29,935 nt of DNA, from assembly GCF_000485595.1 (NCBI RefSeq), contig NW_014578076.1, forward strand, positions 80,784-110,718. Reading direction: 5' to 3'. Shown here piece after piece: positions 1-8,929 of this stretch. The notes under the pieces were generated by a model. The model had not been told where the DNA came from, did not search any database, and saw nothing but the letters and a program-made list of their open reading frames with translations. How positions within the stretch are numbered: position 1 is the first letter of the stretch; every line of letters begins with the position of its first letter. The DNA comes from Priapulus caudatus. Its lineage: Eukaryota; Priapulida; Priapulimorpha; Priapulimorphida; Priapulidae. The translations under genes and the position numbers were made by a program.

Positions 1-1269
1 TTTTTTCTGGCGCGAAGAATGATAAGCGATGGCGCCACATGTGTTGACAAATGCTCAGCCTGACGAGGCTTTTGTTTGATCTAGGTTTTTGGGAGAGGGG
101 AACTTTTGGGGGAAATCTAAATTATCGAGTGAAACAATATGGGTTCACCGTGTGAGTTATGTACGAGTCACAACTATTCGCTTACCTCCGACACAATGAT
201 GAAATTGAAAGCATGATGCAGCAATTTAACGGTAAAGCGTGACCAAAACTGTAACAGCATGTTTATAATAAACAATTTGCTAACAAGTAGAACAATTTTC
301 TAGTACCATTTACTTATTAAAGACACCATTAGTAAGTCAACACGTGGCGGCGGTTGTATAACCAACGCGGTATGCATGTAAGTGAAGCAAAATGCTGGAT
401 GTCTATACTCCAAAGTCTACACTCACAGCGAGGTTGTGTCAATGTCTGTTAAACTTACAATAAGGCAAAAACGGATGAGATGACATTCGCTTCACTCCAT
501 GAATGTGGTGTTTCTTTTTCTACAAACAGAAATAAACGTTAGAATTTTCCTTTGATATTTCTTCGGCAAAAGCAAACGGATGCATGCAATCGGTGAACAT
601 TTCTCGTTCGGCAATCCAATCTGTGAATAAGTTAATGTGTGTGGCTAATGTTTTCTCCTGCAGCCTACATACATTTACTACGGGTGCAGCTACGCTATAG
701 CCTAGCACTGGGACATTGTGGAAAAGTGCTAAACCACCAGAGGGCGAGCACAAATGAAGAATGATTCAAGCACCACTATGATGTACTGAGATATATTCCA
801 GTAAGATTTCTCTTGCCTAACGCTAAACGCTATTCATCCACTTACACAATCAAACACCATTTCAAATATGTATACACTAAATTCACTAATATTTCTGCCA
901 AAATAAACGTTTCGATCACGACTGCTATTATATGAAGAATCTTGGCAGTTTAACAATACCTATACTCTGTGCTCTAAGCTATAACTGAAAATTATCTTAT
1001 CACATATAACCTCAAGGATGATAACCCCCGAGTTAAATCAGTCACAACACGTGTCTGCGTCGTGTCATCGAACAAACATCTACACCTTATATGTTACAAT
1101 CTCGCGCAAGCGCCCACGAATATTATCGAATAATTTTTTAACGACCAGATTTCGTCAATAATATATTATATACATATAATAACTCGTAGTTAGCTAGCAA
1201 GCACTTTCTCCTTTATCCTATGTAATTAATTATGCACACACTCCTCCTGCCACACGTACTTGTACACTG
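1..1269. other. AT-rich flank with no supported gene
   Basis: This stretch is AT-rich and single-copy looking. The only open frame of note is about 77 codons on the minus strand (520-753). It lacks a recognisable domain, composition bias or splice context, so I do not call it. A CTCF-like motif at 734-745 is listed separately. It is probably downstream flank or a last intron of the DMXL gene. Confidence 0.5.
734..745 (+). promoter_or_regulatory. CTCF-core-like motif CCACCAGAGGGC
   Basis: The 12 bases match the animal CTCF core CCASYAGRKGGC at every position and are followed by G, as in many CTCF sites. This is a motif match only. CTCF is conserved across Bilateria, but binding here is an inference. 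Confidence 0.35.
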
Positions 1270-1374
1270 TGGAAGTATGGGTTAATAATTTAATAGAAAT
1301 TTAAGATGTCCGGCCACGCGAATTGGCAAACATCCACAATGTCTGTGTCAGCCAGCGCTCTCTTTATCTTGTCC
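1269..1374 (-). other. DMXL: Possible 3'-terminal exon and 3' UTR of DMXL
   Basis: On the minus strand a good acceptor (CTTTTATTACAG) precedes GGACAAGATAA. The exon at 2094-2300 ends with one leftover base, so joining to the first two bases here reads Gly-Thr-Arg-stop, with the stop at 1364-1366. A variant poly(A) signal ATTAAA (plus-strand TTTAAT, 1289-1294) lies about 70 nt further on. Another frame is open longer (DKIKRALADTDIVDV...) but its phase does not fit the upstream exon. The call is speculative, and the low-coordinate end is only the expected region of poly(A) addition. Confidence 0.25.
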
Positions 1375-1516
1375 CTGTAATAAAAGGTTTGATTTAGTAG
1401 AGATCCTGAATGAAAATCCTATCAAATGATATACATAATATATTATATATTATATATAATCTATATATTGCCAATAATAAATTAAAGCAGTAAAATAACA
1501 GCCACCGGATTTTAAC

Positions 1517-1528
1517 GCCATCTACTGG
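1517..1528 (-). promoter_or_regulatory. CTCF-core-like motif, minus orientation
   Basis: The plus strand reads GCCATCTACTGG, the exact reverse-complement form of the CTCF core (CCAGTAGATGGC). It lies just downstream of the probable end of the DMXL coding region. This is a motif match only. Confidence 0.35.
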
Positions 1529-1643
1529 AATCATACTTATTTTAGTCAATAATAGATGGAGCCACTAGTCTTATATGTAGAAGCATTCACATGCAATCAT
1601 CACTCAATCAGTTTTAGAATTGATACTGCCGACCATAAAATCT

Positions 1644-1715
1644 AGAGCTATTAACACATTATGTATTAATAATATTCTATAATTAATTGTATAATTAATA
1701 TGTGTTATTAGCTCT
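1644..1715. repeat. Imperfect inverted repeat (hairpin)
   Basis: The left arm 1644-1670 (starting AGAGCTATTAACACA) pairs with the right arm 1694-1715 (ending TGTGTTATTAGCTCT), with a small internal indel and an AT-rich loop. This could be a degenerate foldback MITE. No clear target-site duplication was seen. Confidence 0.5.
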
Positions 1716-1880
1716 TGATAACATGTATCAAGTTTGTTTACATTACATCTAGCTTCAGGAACTAGAGCACACAAAGTCGAAAGAGAAGAAAGACAGTATT
1801 GGAACGAATTCAGTTGCTGGATGAATTCTTGCCATCAGCTCTCTGTAAGTTAATAAACATGAACTGCAGAAATTCGCATG

Positions 1881-1914
1881 CACTCACACGCACGCACACA
1901 TGCACACGCACGAA

Positions 1915-1958
<44 letters not shown>

Positions 1959-2089
1959 CACATGCACACGCACTCGTGCATGCACACGCACGCACACACG
2001 CACGCACGCACGCACACATGCACACGCACTCGTGCATGCACACACACGCACACACGCACGCACACACACACGCACGCACGCACACTGAC
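1881..2089. repeat. ACGC/ACAC microsatellite
   Basis: About 200 bp of (ACGC)n mixed with ACACATGCACACGCACTCGTGC blocks. It produces spurious Thr-His, Arg-Ala-Cys-Val type reading frames in all frames. It sits in the intron immediately downstream of the DMXL exon at 2094-2300. Confidence 0.95.
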
Positions 2090-2093
2090 TCAC

Positions 2094-2300
2094 CGAGGTA
2101 GTACTGTGAGGCGCTGGTGACGGCTCCGTGATCCTGCCCCGAGGTGGCGCCGCCGCCGGTGTGCATGTGGTGTCCGTGCTCGCCGTAAGTCTGCACGACC
2201 AGCTCCCGCTCCGGCAGCCGCCGAACCTTCAACGACCCGTCCGCGCCGCAGGAGAACACGTGCTGCTGCGTGTCGACACACAGCTGTATGACGCCCACGC
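2094..2300 (-). CDS. DMXL: DMXL exon: last WD40 blade and C-terminal tail
   Basis: Acceptor TTGTGTGCAG, 207 nt, then donor GTGAGT. It reads (G)VGVIQLCVDTQQHVFSCGAD followed by GSLKVRRLPERE. This aligns with the final blade of DMXL proteins, where I recall IGxGVMQI, then FSCGADGTxK and xLP. The D in CGAD and the spacing are typical of a WD40 d-strand. After the conserved LP the protein continues with about 40 residues rich in His, Gly and Ser (TYGEHGHHMHTGGGATSG, then QYYL), a tail I do not recognise from vertebrate orthologues. The exon looks error-free. It begins with two bases completing a codon begun in the preceding exon and ends with one base. Confidence 0.88.
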
Positions 2301-2453
2301 CTGCACACAACAACAACAACAACAACAACACCGTATGTGAGAGCGCGCTAATCAGTTTAACTAAGAACCCAACGTTGTAACGCGGTGCGTGCGTGACAGT
2401 CCTAACTGTTTCGGAACGAGGCTGCTGCGCTGCCTGCGTGAGCGTGACGTACG

Positions 2454-2668
2454 CTATGTTGCGGAACAGGCCTGGCTGCGTCGCGTGCTCGCCGGGGAAA
2501 GTGTACATGAGTTGTGAACCGCCCAGCCGCCCGAGGATCTTGATGTGCTCCCGGCCGACCCGTCACAAGAAGTCCTCGGCCGGGCCGCCCGTTGGGTTTC
2601 ATTCCAGACGAGGAGGAGGTATCTACGCCTTCTGCAGAAAATTCCCAAGACGCAGCGCATTCATTGAC
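2454..2668 (-). pseudogene. DMXL: DMXL WD40 exon, frame-broken
   Basis: The acceptor ends CGCTCAG. Three frames each carry pieces of one WD blade: near the 5' end a NALRLG-like segment, then a GAGGACTTCTTGTGACGGG stretch that would read EDFLVTGSA with one base restored, then EHIKI, GRLGGSQLMYTFPGEHATQP and GLFRNI. The DMXL counterpart reads EEYFVTGSAEGNIKIW, then SEHARQSIFRNI. At least three single-base indels are needed to keep one frame, and the expected WD tryptophan is lost. The donor after ATAG is also off by about one base (CGTACGT). The damage resembles sequencing indels more than old decay, because the conserved words are intact between breaks. Confidence 0.7.
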
Positions 2669-4239
2669 CTGAGCGCCAGAAATAATGAGAGAGAGGACGG
2701 AGAGGAGGTAGAGAAGGTCACGCGGTCCACACGTGAGAGAGAGCACACGCCTTGAGTTTCCATACAGGAAGGACGACGGAACAAATCTCTTCAATCGATT
2801 TTTCCATAGGATATTTTTCATCGTCTCATTCGAACAGCACAGCTTTATCGCTCATTGCATGTCGAGCTCTGCGGTGGCGCAACGCGATTTGCAATGTAGA
2901 TGCAAATACGATGTGATCCTCGTGATAAGTGTTGAATGAGAGTGTGTGAGTACGTCAACAGTGTCCTTGTGTAAGTGTCGCTTGTCTAGTGTGCCTCGCA
3001 TCCCGTGTGTGTGCGGTAAAACTTGCAAGCCTCGGATCGCATGTACTAAATCGCCGTCGCTGGCTGCTATCGCGTAGCAGTGCCGTTGCGACTCTCTGCC
3101 TACAACGCTAACACTTGATTTCCGCGTGCGTAGCGTGAGTTTTACGCTGAGCTTCTACTGCTAATGTGTGTATCGCTACCGATTGTATGACATGGTCTAG
3201 TCATGTGTGCGTGAGCGAGCGGCTTCTACAGGCGTTCCATTGAGCTCTATACAGCGGCATAGTTACTCGTAGTCGAGAACTATAGCTTACATTAAAAATG
3301 GAATCGGTAGTCACAAAATATCTCTGTATAACCTAGCAGGGCACCAATGACCTTAACAGTTGCGTAGATCTAATGAGCTATTGATGTTGCCTATTAGATT
3401 TCGAGAGAGATTGACCCAATGACTTTTCAAGCACAAAATCAACCCCATCGAAAGTACTCTATAACTATCGAAGAGGAGAACTCACCCTCAAATCTATGCA
3501 ACGTTATATCTGTTTCCTACAGAAGGCACTGATGCAAACAACATCGAGAGAAGGAGCACAACAGACGATACCTGTCTGTGGTGTCCAGAGAAGCGCAGCT
3601 TCATGCCCCCGGGTAGAGCACATCAGAAGAAGAGTCGAAGAGAGCATGAGACTAGAGAGATGAGACCTAGAGAGGAACGACGCGATAGACAGAAGTAAAA
3701 GAATGAGATAATGTAGTATGAGCTAGAGAGAGAAACCGATGCAGCAGACGACTTGATAGGATTCGGCGAGTAAGACACGGAGAGGGTCGAGGACCAATTT
3801 AGCAAGCGGAGGAGCGAAATAATATGTAAAGAGATGGTCGATCGAGAGTAAGCTTTCGTATGAAGAAATTGATGAGATCATAGAATTCCTAGCCATAGTA
3901 TAGAAGATTAAAGAGTTTAGGAAACAAGATGAGCTAGATGCACGTATCACTGTAAAATGAGATTAGATCACCCTGAGTAAGTAAGCGAGACAGATATACT
4001 GAGATGATGTTTGTGTGTATCGTGAGAGAAGAGATAGAGTGAAAAACAAAGTCAACGATGAGTATTCATAATTAAATTATCAGCAGAGAAGTTAAAAATC
4101 GCGAGGCATATTCTGGCAGATTTCAGAGAATTTAGAAAAATGAACTTGATCTAGATCAATCAGTTAGACGAAGTTCAACTGGTGCGTTATGAGTAAGCTT
4201 CAACGAGCAGTGATAGACAGTCCTCGATCAGACCGGCGA

Positions 4240-4790
4240 GTATGCAAACAAGAGAGAGAGACAGAGAGCGCAATGTATGCAACTGACGAGGCAGTTGCGA
4301 AGACCGAGAGAGAGAGAGAGAGGAGAGAGGAGAGAGAGAGAGATCGCCCATAGCCGAAGTTCTGAGACCAGATATGGGCCAGATCAGAGGAGCCATGCGA
4401 GGAGGAGTAGCCCAATGGCATCGCACGGGAGAGAGAGAGAGAGAGAGCGAGGGAGGAAGATTCACTTGACGACCAGAACCACGCAGAGGAAGAGCAGAGA
4501 GAGGAGACGAGAGAGTTGAGTAGAGTTGATTGATTGGAGAGAGACGACGCTTAAGGAGAGATTCGAGCAGAGAGAGAGAGACTGAGCGCGAGAGCAGGCG
4601 AAGAAAAAACGAGAGAGAGAGCAGAGCGAGAGGACGAGAGAGAGAGACCCGAGAGAGAGAGAGACGAGAGAGAGCGAGAGCGAGAGGGGACGACAGACAA
4701 ACAGAGAGAGAGACACAACAAGACGCAACGAGTACGAGAACGTCGAGACCCGAGAGGGAAACGACCCGAGGAGTCAACGATCCGACGAGA
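4240..4790. repeat. Degraded GA-rich low-complexity tract
   Basis: (GA)n is interrupted by C, T and short unique words. The Arg-Glu or Ser-Leu reading frames across it are composition artefacts. The same kind of (GA)n lies at 15061-15256, 16685-16900 and 17167-17208. Confidence 0.85.
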
Positions 4791-4999
4791 TGACCTAGCC
4801 TGTGCTGAGGTAAGCGGACGGAACTTTAATCCGCACGCCCCACCCGTCCGAGAAGGATCAACTTTTTTTTACGATGCTCTCCTCGCGCTGACATGATCAA
4901 ACTGATGCTGGCGACCGTATACCTATAACAATACGCACTTATTACTGATGACGCCAGGCGAGGACCACCGTGGGTCCGTGAGTTGAAGCCCCAAGCAAT

Positions 5000-5210
5000 T
5001 TGCGAACGATAAAACACAAGAGCACCAACGAATGATTCAGAGCGAGATAGAGAGAGAAACGTGGCGCGAGCCGTGGTCGTGACAGTTGAACGCTGCGCGA
5101 AAAACACAAGAGCAACGAATGATCGAGCAGAAAACGATGCATCTAAATCCCATTCTGTCATAAGAGAGAGGAACGTGGCGCGAAGCCGTGGTCGTGGACA
5201 GTTGAAACGC
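5000..5210 (-). pseudogene. DMXL: Two tandem copies of a DMXL WD40 exon start
   Basis: On the minus strand the copy at about 5061-5092 has acceptor TTTTTCGCGCAG and then reads FNCHDHG. The copy at 5171-5210 carries the same words with extra bases (TTTCAACTGTCCACGACCACGG). The DMXL counterpart directly after CLWDTL is HAFTCHDxGATV. The intron part (AAAACACAAGAGCAACGAATGAT on the plus strand) is also repeated, giving a unit of about 100-115 bp. Neither copy continues into the expected next blade (YAPKHQLLISGGRKG), so the exon is truncated here. Confidence 0.55.
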
Positions 5211-5216
5211 AGGTGT

Positions 5217-5840
5217 GGCTCACAGACACCATGCTTTTCGCCTCTGTGTGCTGTGTGTGCGTGTGTGCGTGCGTGTGTGCCGTGCGTCGGTGGTGTGTTC
5301 ACTACCTTGGCACCGCAGCGCCTGCGCTGGGCAGCAGCGTGTCCCACAAGACACACGTTTCTTGCTCTGTCGTGCGTGCGTGTCGTGCGTGCGTGCGTGC
5401 GTGCGTGCAGTGTGTGCGTGCGTGCGTGTGTGCATGTGTGTTCCACGACACCCTTGCACTACAGCCTTGCGCTGGGGCAGCGAACGTCGTCCGGCACAGA
5501 CACCACGTTCTTAGCTCGTGGTGCGTGCGTGCGTGCGTGCGTGCGTTGCGTGCCGTCGTGTGGCGTGCGGGTGTGTGCATGGTGTCACACAGCGCTTGCA
5601 CACAGCCTTGCGGCTGGCCGGCGGTACCAGCGTGTCCCACGATGACACACGTTCTCTCGCTCTGTGTCGGCGTGTGTCGTGCCGTGTGCCGTGTGTGGCC
5701 GTGACGTGTGTGTGTGCCCCGTCGTGCGTTGCGTGGTTCATCGTGTACCGTTTGGCACGCTGAGGCCTTGTGTTGCGCTGGGGGCACTGCAGGCGGTGTC
5801 CGGCACAGACACACGTTCTTGGCTTCTGTCGATTTGGCGA
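5217..5840 (-). repeat. DMXL: Five tandem units made from a DMXL WD40 exon edge plus CA/GC microsatellite
   Basis: Each unit of about 120-170 bp contains, on the minus strand, a variant of AACGTGTGTCTxTGGGACAC, then CCCAGCGCAAGG-like sequence, then a CA/ACGC microsatellite. The unit at 5306-5375 is the best preserved. It reads CVLWDTLLPSAGAAVPR followed by donor GTAGTG, matching the NRNVCLWDTL blade of DMXL. The other units start near 5220, 5490, 5630 and 5800 and are frame-broken. This may be a true minisatellite that captured an exon edge, or a noisy collapse and expansion of one exon during assembly. Confidence 0.65.
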
Positions 5841-6097
5841 TGTGAGACCTGGTGTGCCGGTGTCCGAAAAGTCCGGTCGGTGCTAGTGTCCGTGTACGTG
5901 TGTGTGTAGTAGCGTGAGTCTGCTTCACCGTCTTGTCGTGTGGAACGTCTCTTGTGTCAGCAGCGTCTGCTAACACCCCGTAACTATGTCATCGTCACTT
6001 GTCACAGTGTGCCACGCGCGCACGCACGCAGCGTGTATTTGACTCCTGCTTCTTAACCTAGATGCCGTGCGTGTCTGTCGCTCGCACGCGTGGGCAC

Positions 6098-6180
6098 CTC
6101 GCCCACAAATGCTCACTACGCCATGCGCCGCATTACGATTACCCAGCCCGTTAGTACTGGCAACGCGAGCGGCCACGCAT
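6098..6180 (-). pseudogene. DMXL: Probable degraded DMXL WD40 exon
   Basis: The minus strand reads NGLGNRNAAHGVVSICGRG before a GTGCCC donor-like site. This roughly fits the DMXL blade with FNYQGNKFGIVDADGYLSL, assuming indel errors. The order relative to the CLWDTL and CHDHG fragments is correct for the gene. Support is weak because several corrections are needed. Confidence 0.35.
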
Positions 6181-6279
6181 ACGCACGCACGCGTCCGATT
6201 AGCTGAGAAATTTGGAACTCATAGGCCTCGAGTTTTCCATCGCGGCCACATACATATATACGGGAAAACAAAAAACAAA

Positions 6280-6713
6280 GAAATGTCGAAATTATCGCGG
6301 AGTGCCGGGAGGTCCAGATACTCCATAGAATATTACTGTCGGAACTCCCTGATTGACCTAGTGCAGAAGAGTCGCGTGTGAACTCCTGAAAATAAAATAA
6401 CTGGACAAATAATAACCCCTACGACCTCGACCAAAAAAAAAAAAGGCCGGAATTACCCGTATCTTTCAGAACAAAAAAACTAAAATAAAGTACCAAAGAA
6501 ACTTTGGCAGACGTGCAACCGCATGAATCTTAAAACTATACACATGCGTTATTGTTAATATCTTTAATTTTGAACTTCAGACTGCAGACTCCCTCTTTTT
6601 GCTGCGGACTCCCTCTTTTTGCTGAGGACTCCCTCTTTTTGCTGAGGACTCCCTCTTTTTAAGGGTAGGGAGTCCGTTGGATTCCCGTGTTCAAAAGTTA
6701 ATTTCTACCTCTG
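6280..6713. mobile_element. Non-autonomous TIR element, copy 1 (left part noisy)
   Basis: This is the same family as 25559-25885. They share ACTGTCGGAACTCCCTGATT, then CTTTGGCAGACGTGCAACC, CACATGCGTTATTGTTAATATC, AACTTCAGACTGC and GGGAGTCCGTTGGA. The right terminus AATTTCTACCTCTG ends at 6713, only five bases past the donor of the DMXL exon at 6719-6843. Inside, a 20-bp unit GACTCCCTCTTTTTGCTGAG is repeated four times (6588-6660), against once in copy 2. There is no coding capacity. The left terminus near 6280 is blurred by indel noise, so no target duplication could be confirmed. Confidence 0.65.
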
Positions 6714-6718
6714 CATAC

Positions 6719-6843
6719 CTGTTCAGGTGTAGTATGTCATACTCAGTGTCATCGTCGAGCCAAGATGGCTGCTCGAGGATCTTACTGATGTCCAGCTCCT
6801 GTAGATCCTTCGACGTTGCCATGGCGATCGTTGTGTGAGAGAC
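6719..6843 (-). CDS. DMXL: DMXL exon: start of the C-terminal WD40 region
   Basis: Acceptor CCCCGTCAG, donor GTATGC, 125 nt, starting in phase 0 and ending with two leftover bases (AG). It reads VSHTTIAMATSKDLQELDIS, then KILEQPSWLDDDTEYDILHLN. DMXL proteins have the matching segment EIxLASTHDVQELDV followed by an acidic stretch (human DMXL1 VDDDIEVE, as I recall). This marks entry into the C-terminal beta-propeller. The next exons in the family encode a Ser-rich linker and the NVKRMTSHP blade, which I could not find in the following 500 bases. The sequence is clean. Confidence 0.92.
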
Positions 6844-7083
6844 CTGACGGGGAGGATGGGAATCAGGGCGTGAGCCGAGTGAAAGACGGAGACACAGCAA
6901 GCGACGTAATATCGCAAGTTACAGAGACGACGAGATTTGTGTCGAACAGATTACAAATATCCGCTCCTTTCATTCACGTCCGTCGTTTCGATAACTTTTG
7001 CATCTCTCTCAGTTTTTAAAATGAGTCACACCTATGCAAAAATATCTACAAATAGTTAACGATAGGGAAGACAAATTGAGTGT

Positions 7084-7140
7084 CAGTGATGGACTTAGCA
7101 GACACCCCCCAGTTTGGGACCGGTAACTTTTGAGCAGGAC
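7084..7140. repeat. Dispersed repeat fragment, CAGTGxTGGA start
   Basis: It shares CAGTG-TGGA--TAGCA, CCCCCCAGT-TGGGACCGGTAA and CTTTTGAG-AGGAC with 14773-14846, and with a noisy third copy near 16355-16445. The CAGTG-TGG start is reminiscent of hAT termini, but no opposite end was identified. Confidence 0.5.
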
Positions 7141-7311
7141 TGCTGGCTGCGTTTTCTAGATTTTACAATTGGTTATATATAATGGAAATGAAAATGTTCG
7201 AAATCAGAACTAGTTGGGTTTTCAACTCATTTCGAACTAGTTGGTTCACCAGGCGTCATGTCGAAGGCGTGGTGGCTGTCCGGAGCTGGGAAGCGTGTGG
7301 TGTACACCAGC

Positions 7312-7420
7312 CTTACCACCACCACTCACTCACTGCTGTGTTACCACCAGCCTACCACCACTCACTCACTGCTGTGTTACCACCAGCCTACCACCACTCA
7401 CTCACTGCTGTGTTACTGCA
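7312..7420. repeat. 36-bp tandem repeat, three copies
   Basis: The unit contains CCACCACTCACTCACTGCTG followed by TGTTACCACCAGCCTA, and the copies are nearly perfect. It abuts the 24-bp array and shares its CACCAGCCTACC word. Confidence 0.9.
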
Positions 7421-7439
7421 GCAGCGCTACGCCTCCCAC

Positions 7440-8715
7440 ACACGTGTGTGTGTTACCAGCCTACCCTCGTTCACCACCAGCAGCCTACCCTCGTTCACCA
7501 CCAGCAGCCTACCCTCGTTCACCACCAGCAGCCTACCCTCGTTCACCACCAGCAGCCTACCCATCGTTCCCACACCAGACCTACCCTTCTTCACCAGCCG
7601 CAGCAGCTACCCTCGTTTCATCCCACCAGCAGCCTACCCTCGTTCACCACCAGCAGCCTACCCTCGTTCATCCCACCAGCCAGCCCTACCGCTCGTTCAC
7701 ACCGCAGTCTTACCTCTCACACCAAGCCAGCCTACCTCGATTCTACACCACAGCCACCCTTCGTTCACCCAGCAACCTTTACCTCTTCGTTCGACCACCA
7801 GCAGCCTACCTCAGTCCACACCAGCAGCCTACCCTCGCTTCACACATCGTGTGGTTACCAAGCCTACTCGTTCACCACAGCAAGCCGTACCTCGTTCACC
7901 ACCAGCAGCTACCCGCGGTTCACACAGCACCTACCCTCGCTTCCCACCACGCAGCCTACCCTCAGTTCACCAACAGCCAGGCCTACCGTCGTTCACCACC
8001 AGCAGCCTACCCTCTCGTTCCACCACCAGCACCCTACCCTCGCTTCACACCAGCAGCCTACCTTCTTCGGTTCACACGCAGCCTACCTCGTTACACACCA
8101 GGCAGTCTATCCCTCGTCACACCAGCAGCTACCCGCGTTCGACCACAGCAAGCTACCTCGCTCTCACCACACCAGCCTACCTCGCCCACCAGCCAGCCTA
8201 CCCTCGTCACCGACACCAAGCCTACCGCTCGTTGTCACCACCACCCCCCTGCAGGCCTACCCCTCGTTTCACCACCAGCAGCCCTACCCTCGTCACACAG
8301 CAGCTACCCTCGTCACCCCAGCACGCCTACCCTCGGCTTCACCACCGAAGCCAGCCTCCTCGCCCCCGCAGCCACCAGCAGCGCTTAGCCCTCGTTCACA
8401 CATCCAGCCTACCCTCGTTCACCACCAGCAGCCTACCCTCGCTCACACACGTGTGTGTGTTACCAGCCTACCCTCGTTCACCACCAGCAGCCTACCCTGT
8501 TCATCCACCAGCAGCCCTACCCCTCGTTCAGACCACCAGCACCTACCCTCGTTCACACAGAGCCTACCCTCGCTTCACCACCACCAGCCTACCTCGTTCA
8601 CCACAGCAGCCATTACCCTCGCTCACCACCGGCAACCTTCACCCTTCGTACACACCAGCACAGCTACCCTCGTTCACCACTATCCCAGCCTTATCCCTCG
8701 TTCACAACAGCAACC
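7440..8715. repeat. 24-bp minisatellite in the DMXL intron
   Basis: The unit is CCTACCCTCGTTCACCACCA plus GCAG. Copies are exact at 7457-7560 and 8410-8500 and increasingly indel-riddled between. Because 24 is a multiple of three and the unit has no plus-strand stops, all three plus frames stay open for hundreds of codons (8-residue repeats such as PTLVHHQQ and AYPRSPPA). I do not regard these as genes: the frames change with every indel and they run antisense through a real DMXL exon. The block CACACACGTGTGTGTGTTAC occurs at both 7438 and 8443, suggesting a duplicated segment or a repeated read end. Confidence 0.92.
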
Positions 8716-8718
8716 TAC

Positions 8719-8823
8719 CATGTTGATGCAGAAAGCCGTGATGCTGTCCTGTTCCTTGTGGATGATCTTCATCGGCAGGCGGTGGGAATGTGAGTGTCCA
8801 TCTCCCACGTCCACTCCACTGTC
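8719..8823 (-). CDS. DMXL: DMXL exon: conserved linker before the C-terminal propeller
   Basis: Acceptor GTCCTGCAG... reading sense CCTGCAG, donor GTAGGT, 105 nt (35 codons), phase 0 at both ends. It reads DSGVDVGDGHSHSHRLPMK, then IIHKEQDSITAFCINM. Vertebrate DMXL has KVIHKESDMIMAFSIN at this point. The join to the next exon (INM-VSHTT) preserves the family order. The exon is squeezed between minisatellites, with the 24-bp array ending only a few bases past its donor and the 32-bp array starting about 100 bp before its acceptor, yet it is intact. Confidence 0.92.
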
Positions 8824-8929
8824 CTGCAGGCGAGAGCGTGAGAACAATGATGACAATCCACCGATAGATCGATCGATCAATCAATCGATACACACACGTC
8901 CTGTACCACCCCCCACGTCCACGCACTCC

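Larger units (their letters stand above)
2900..6450. other. Low-quality-looking segment with indel noise
   Basis: Across this stretch, recognisable motifs (WD exon pieces, GA tracts, a transposon copy) are interrupted every few bases by single-base insertions or deletions, unlike the cleaner flanks at 1-2400 and 6500-7430. The same error texture appears at 15258-16900 and 27180-27800, where clean partner copies exist for comparison. I infer an uncorrected long-read gap fill. Between 2700 and 4200 I see no gene, only degraded A/G-rich sequence. Confidence 0.6.

Noticed and set aside
5061-5909. Plus-strand Cys/Val/Arg-rich frames up to 194 codons
   Set aside because: They are antisense to WD40 exon pieces and ACGC microsatellite, with no conserved domain.
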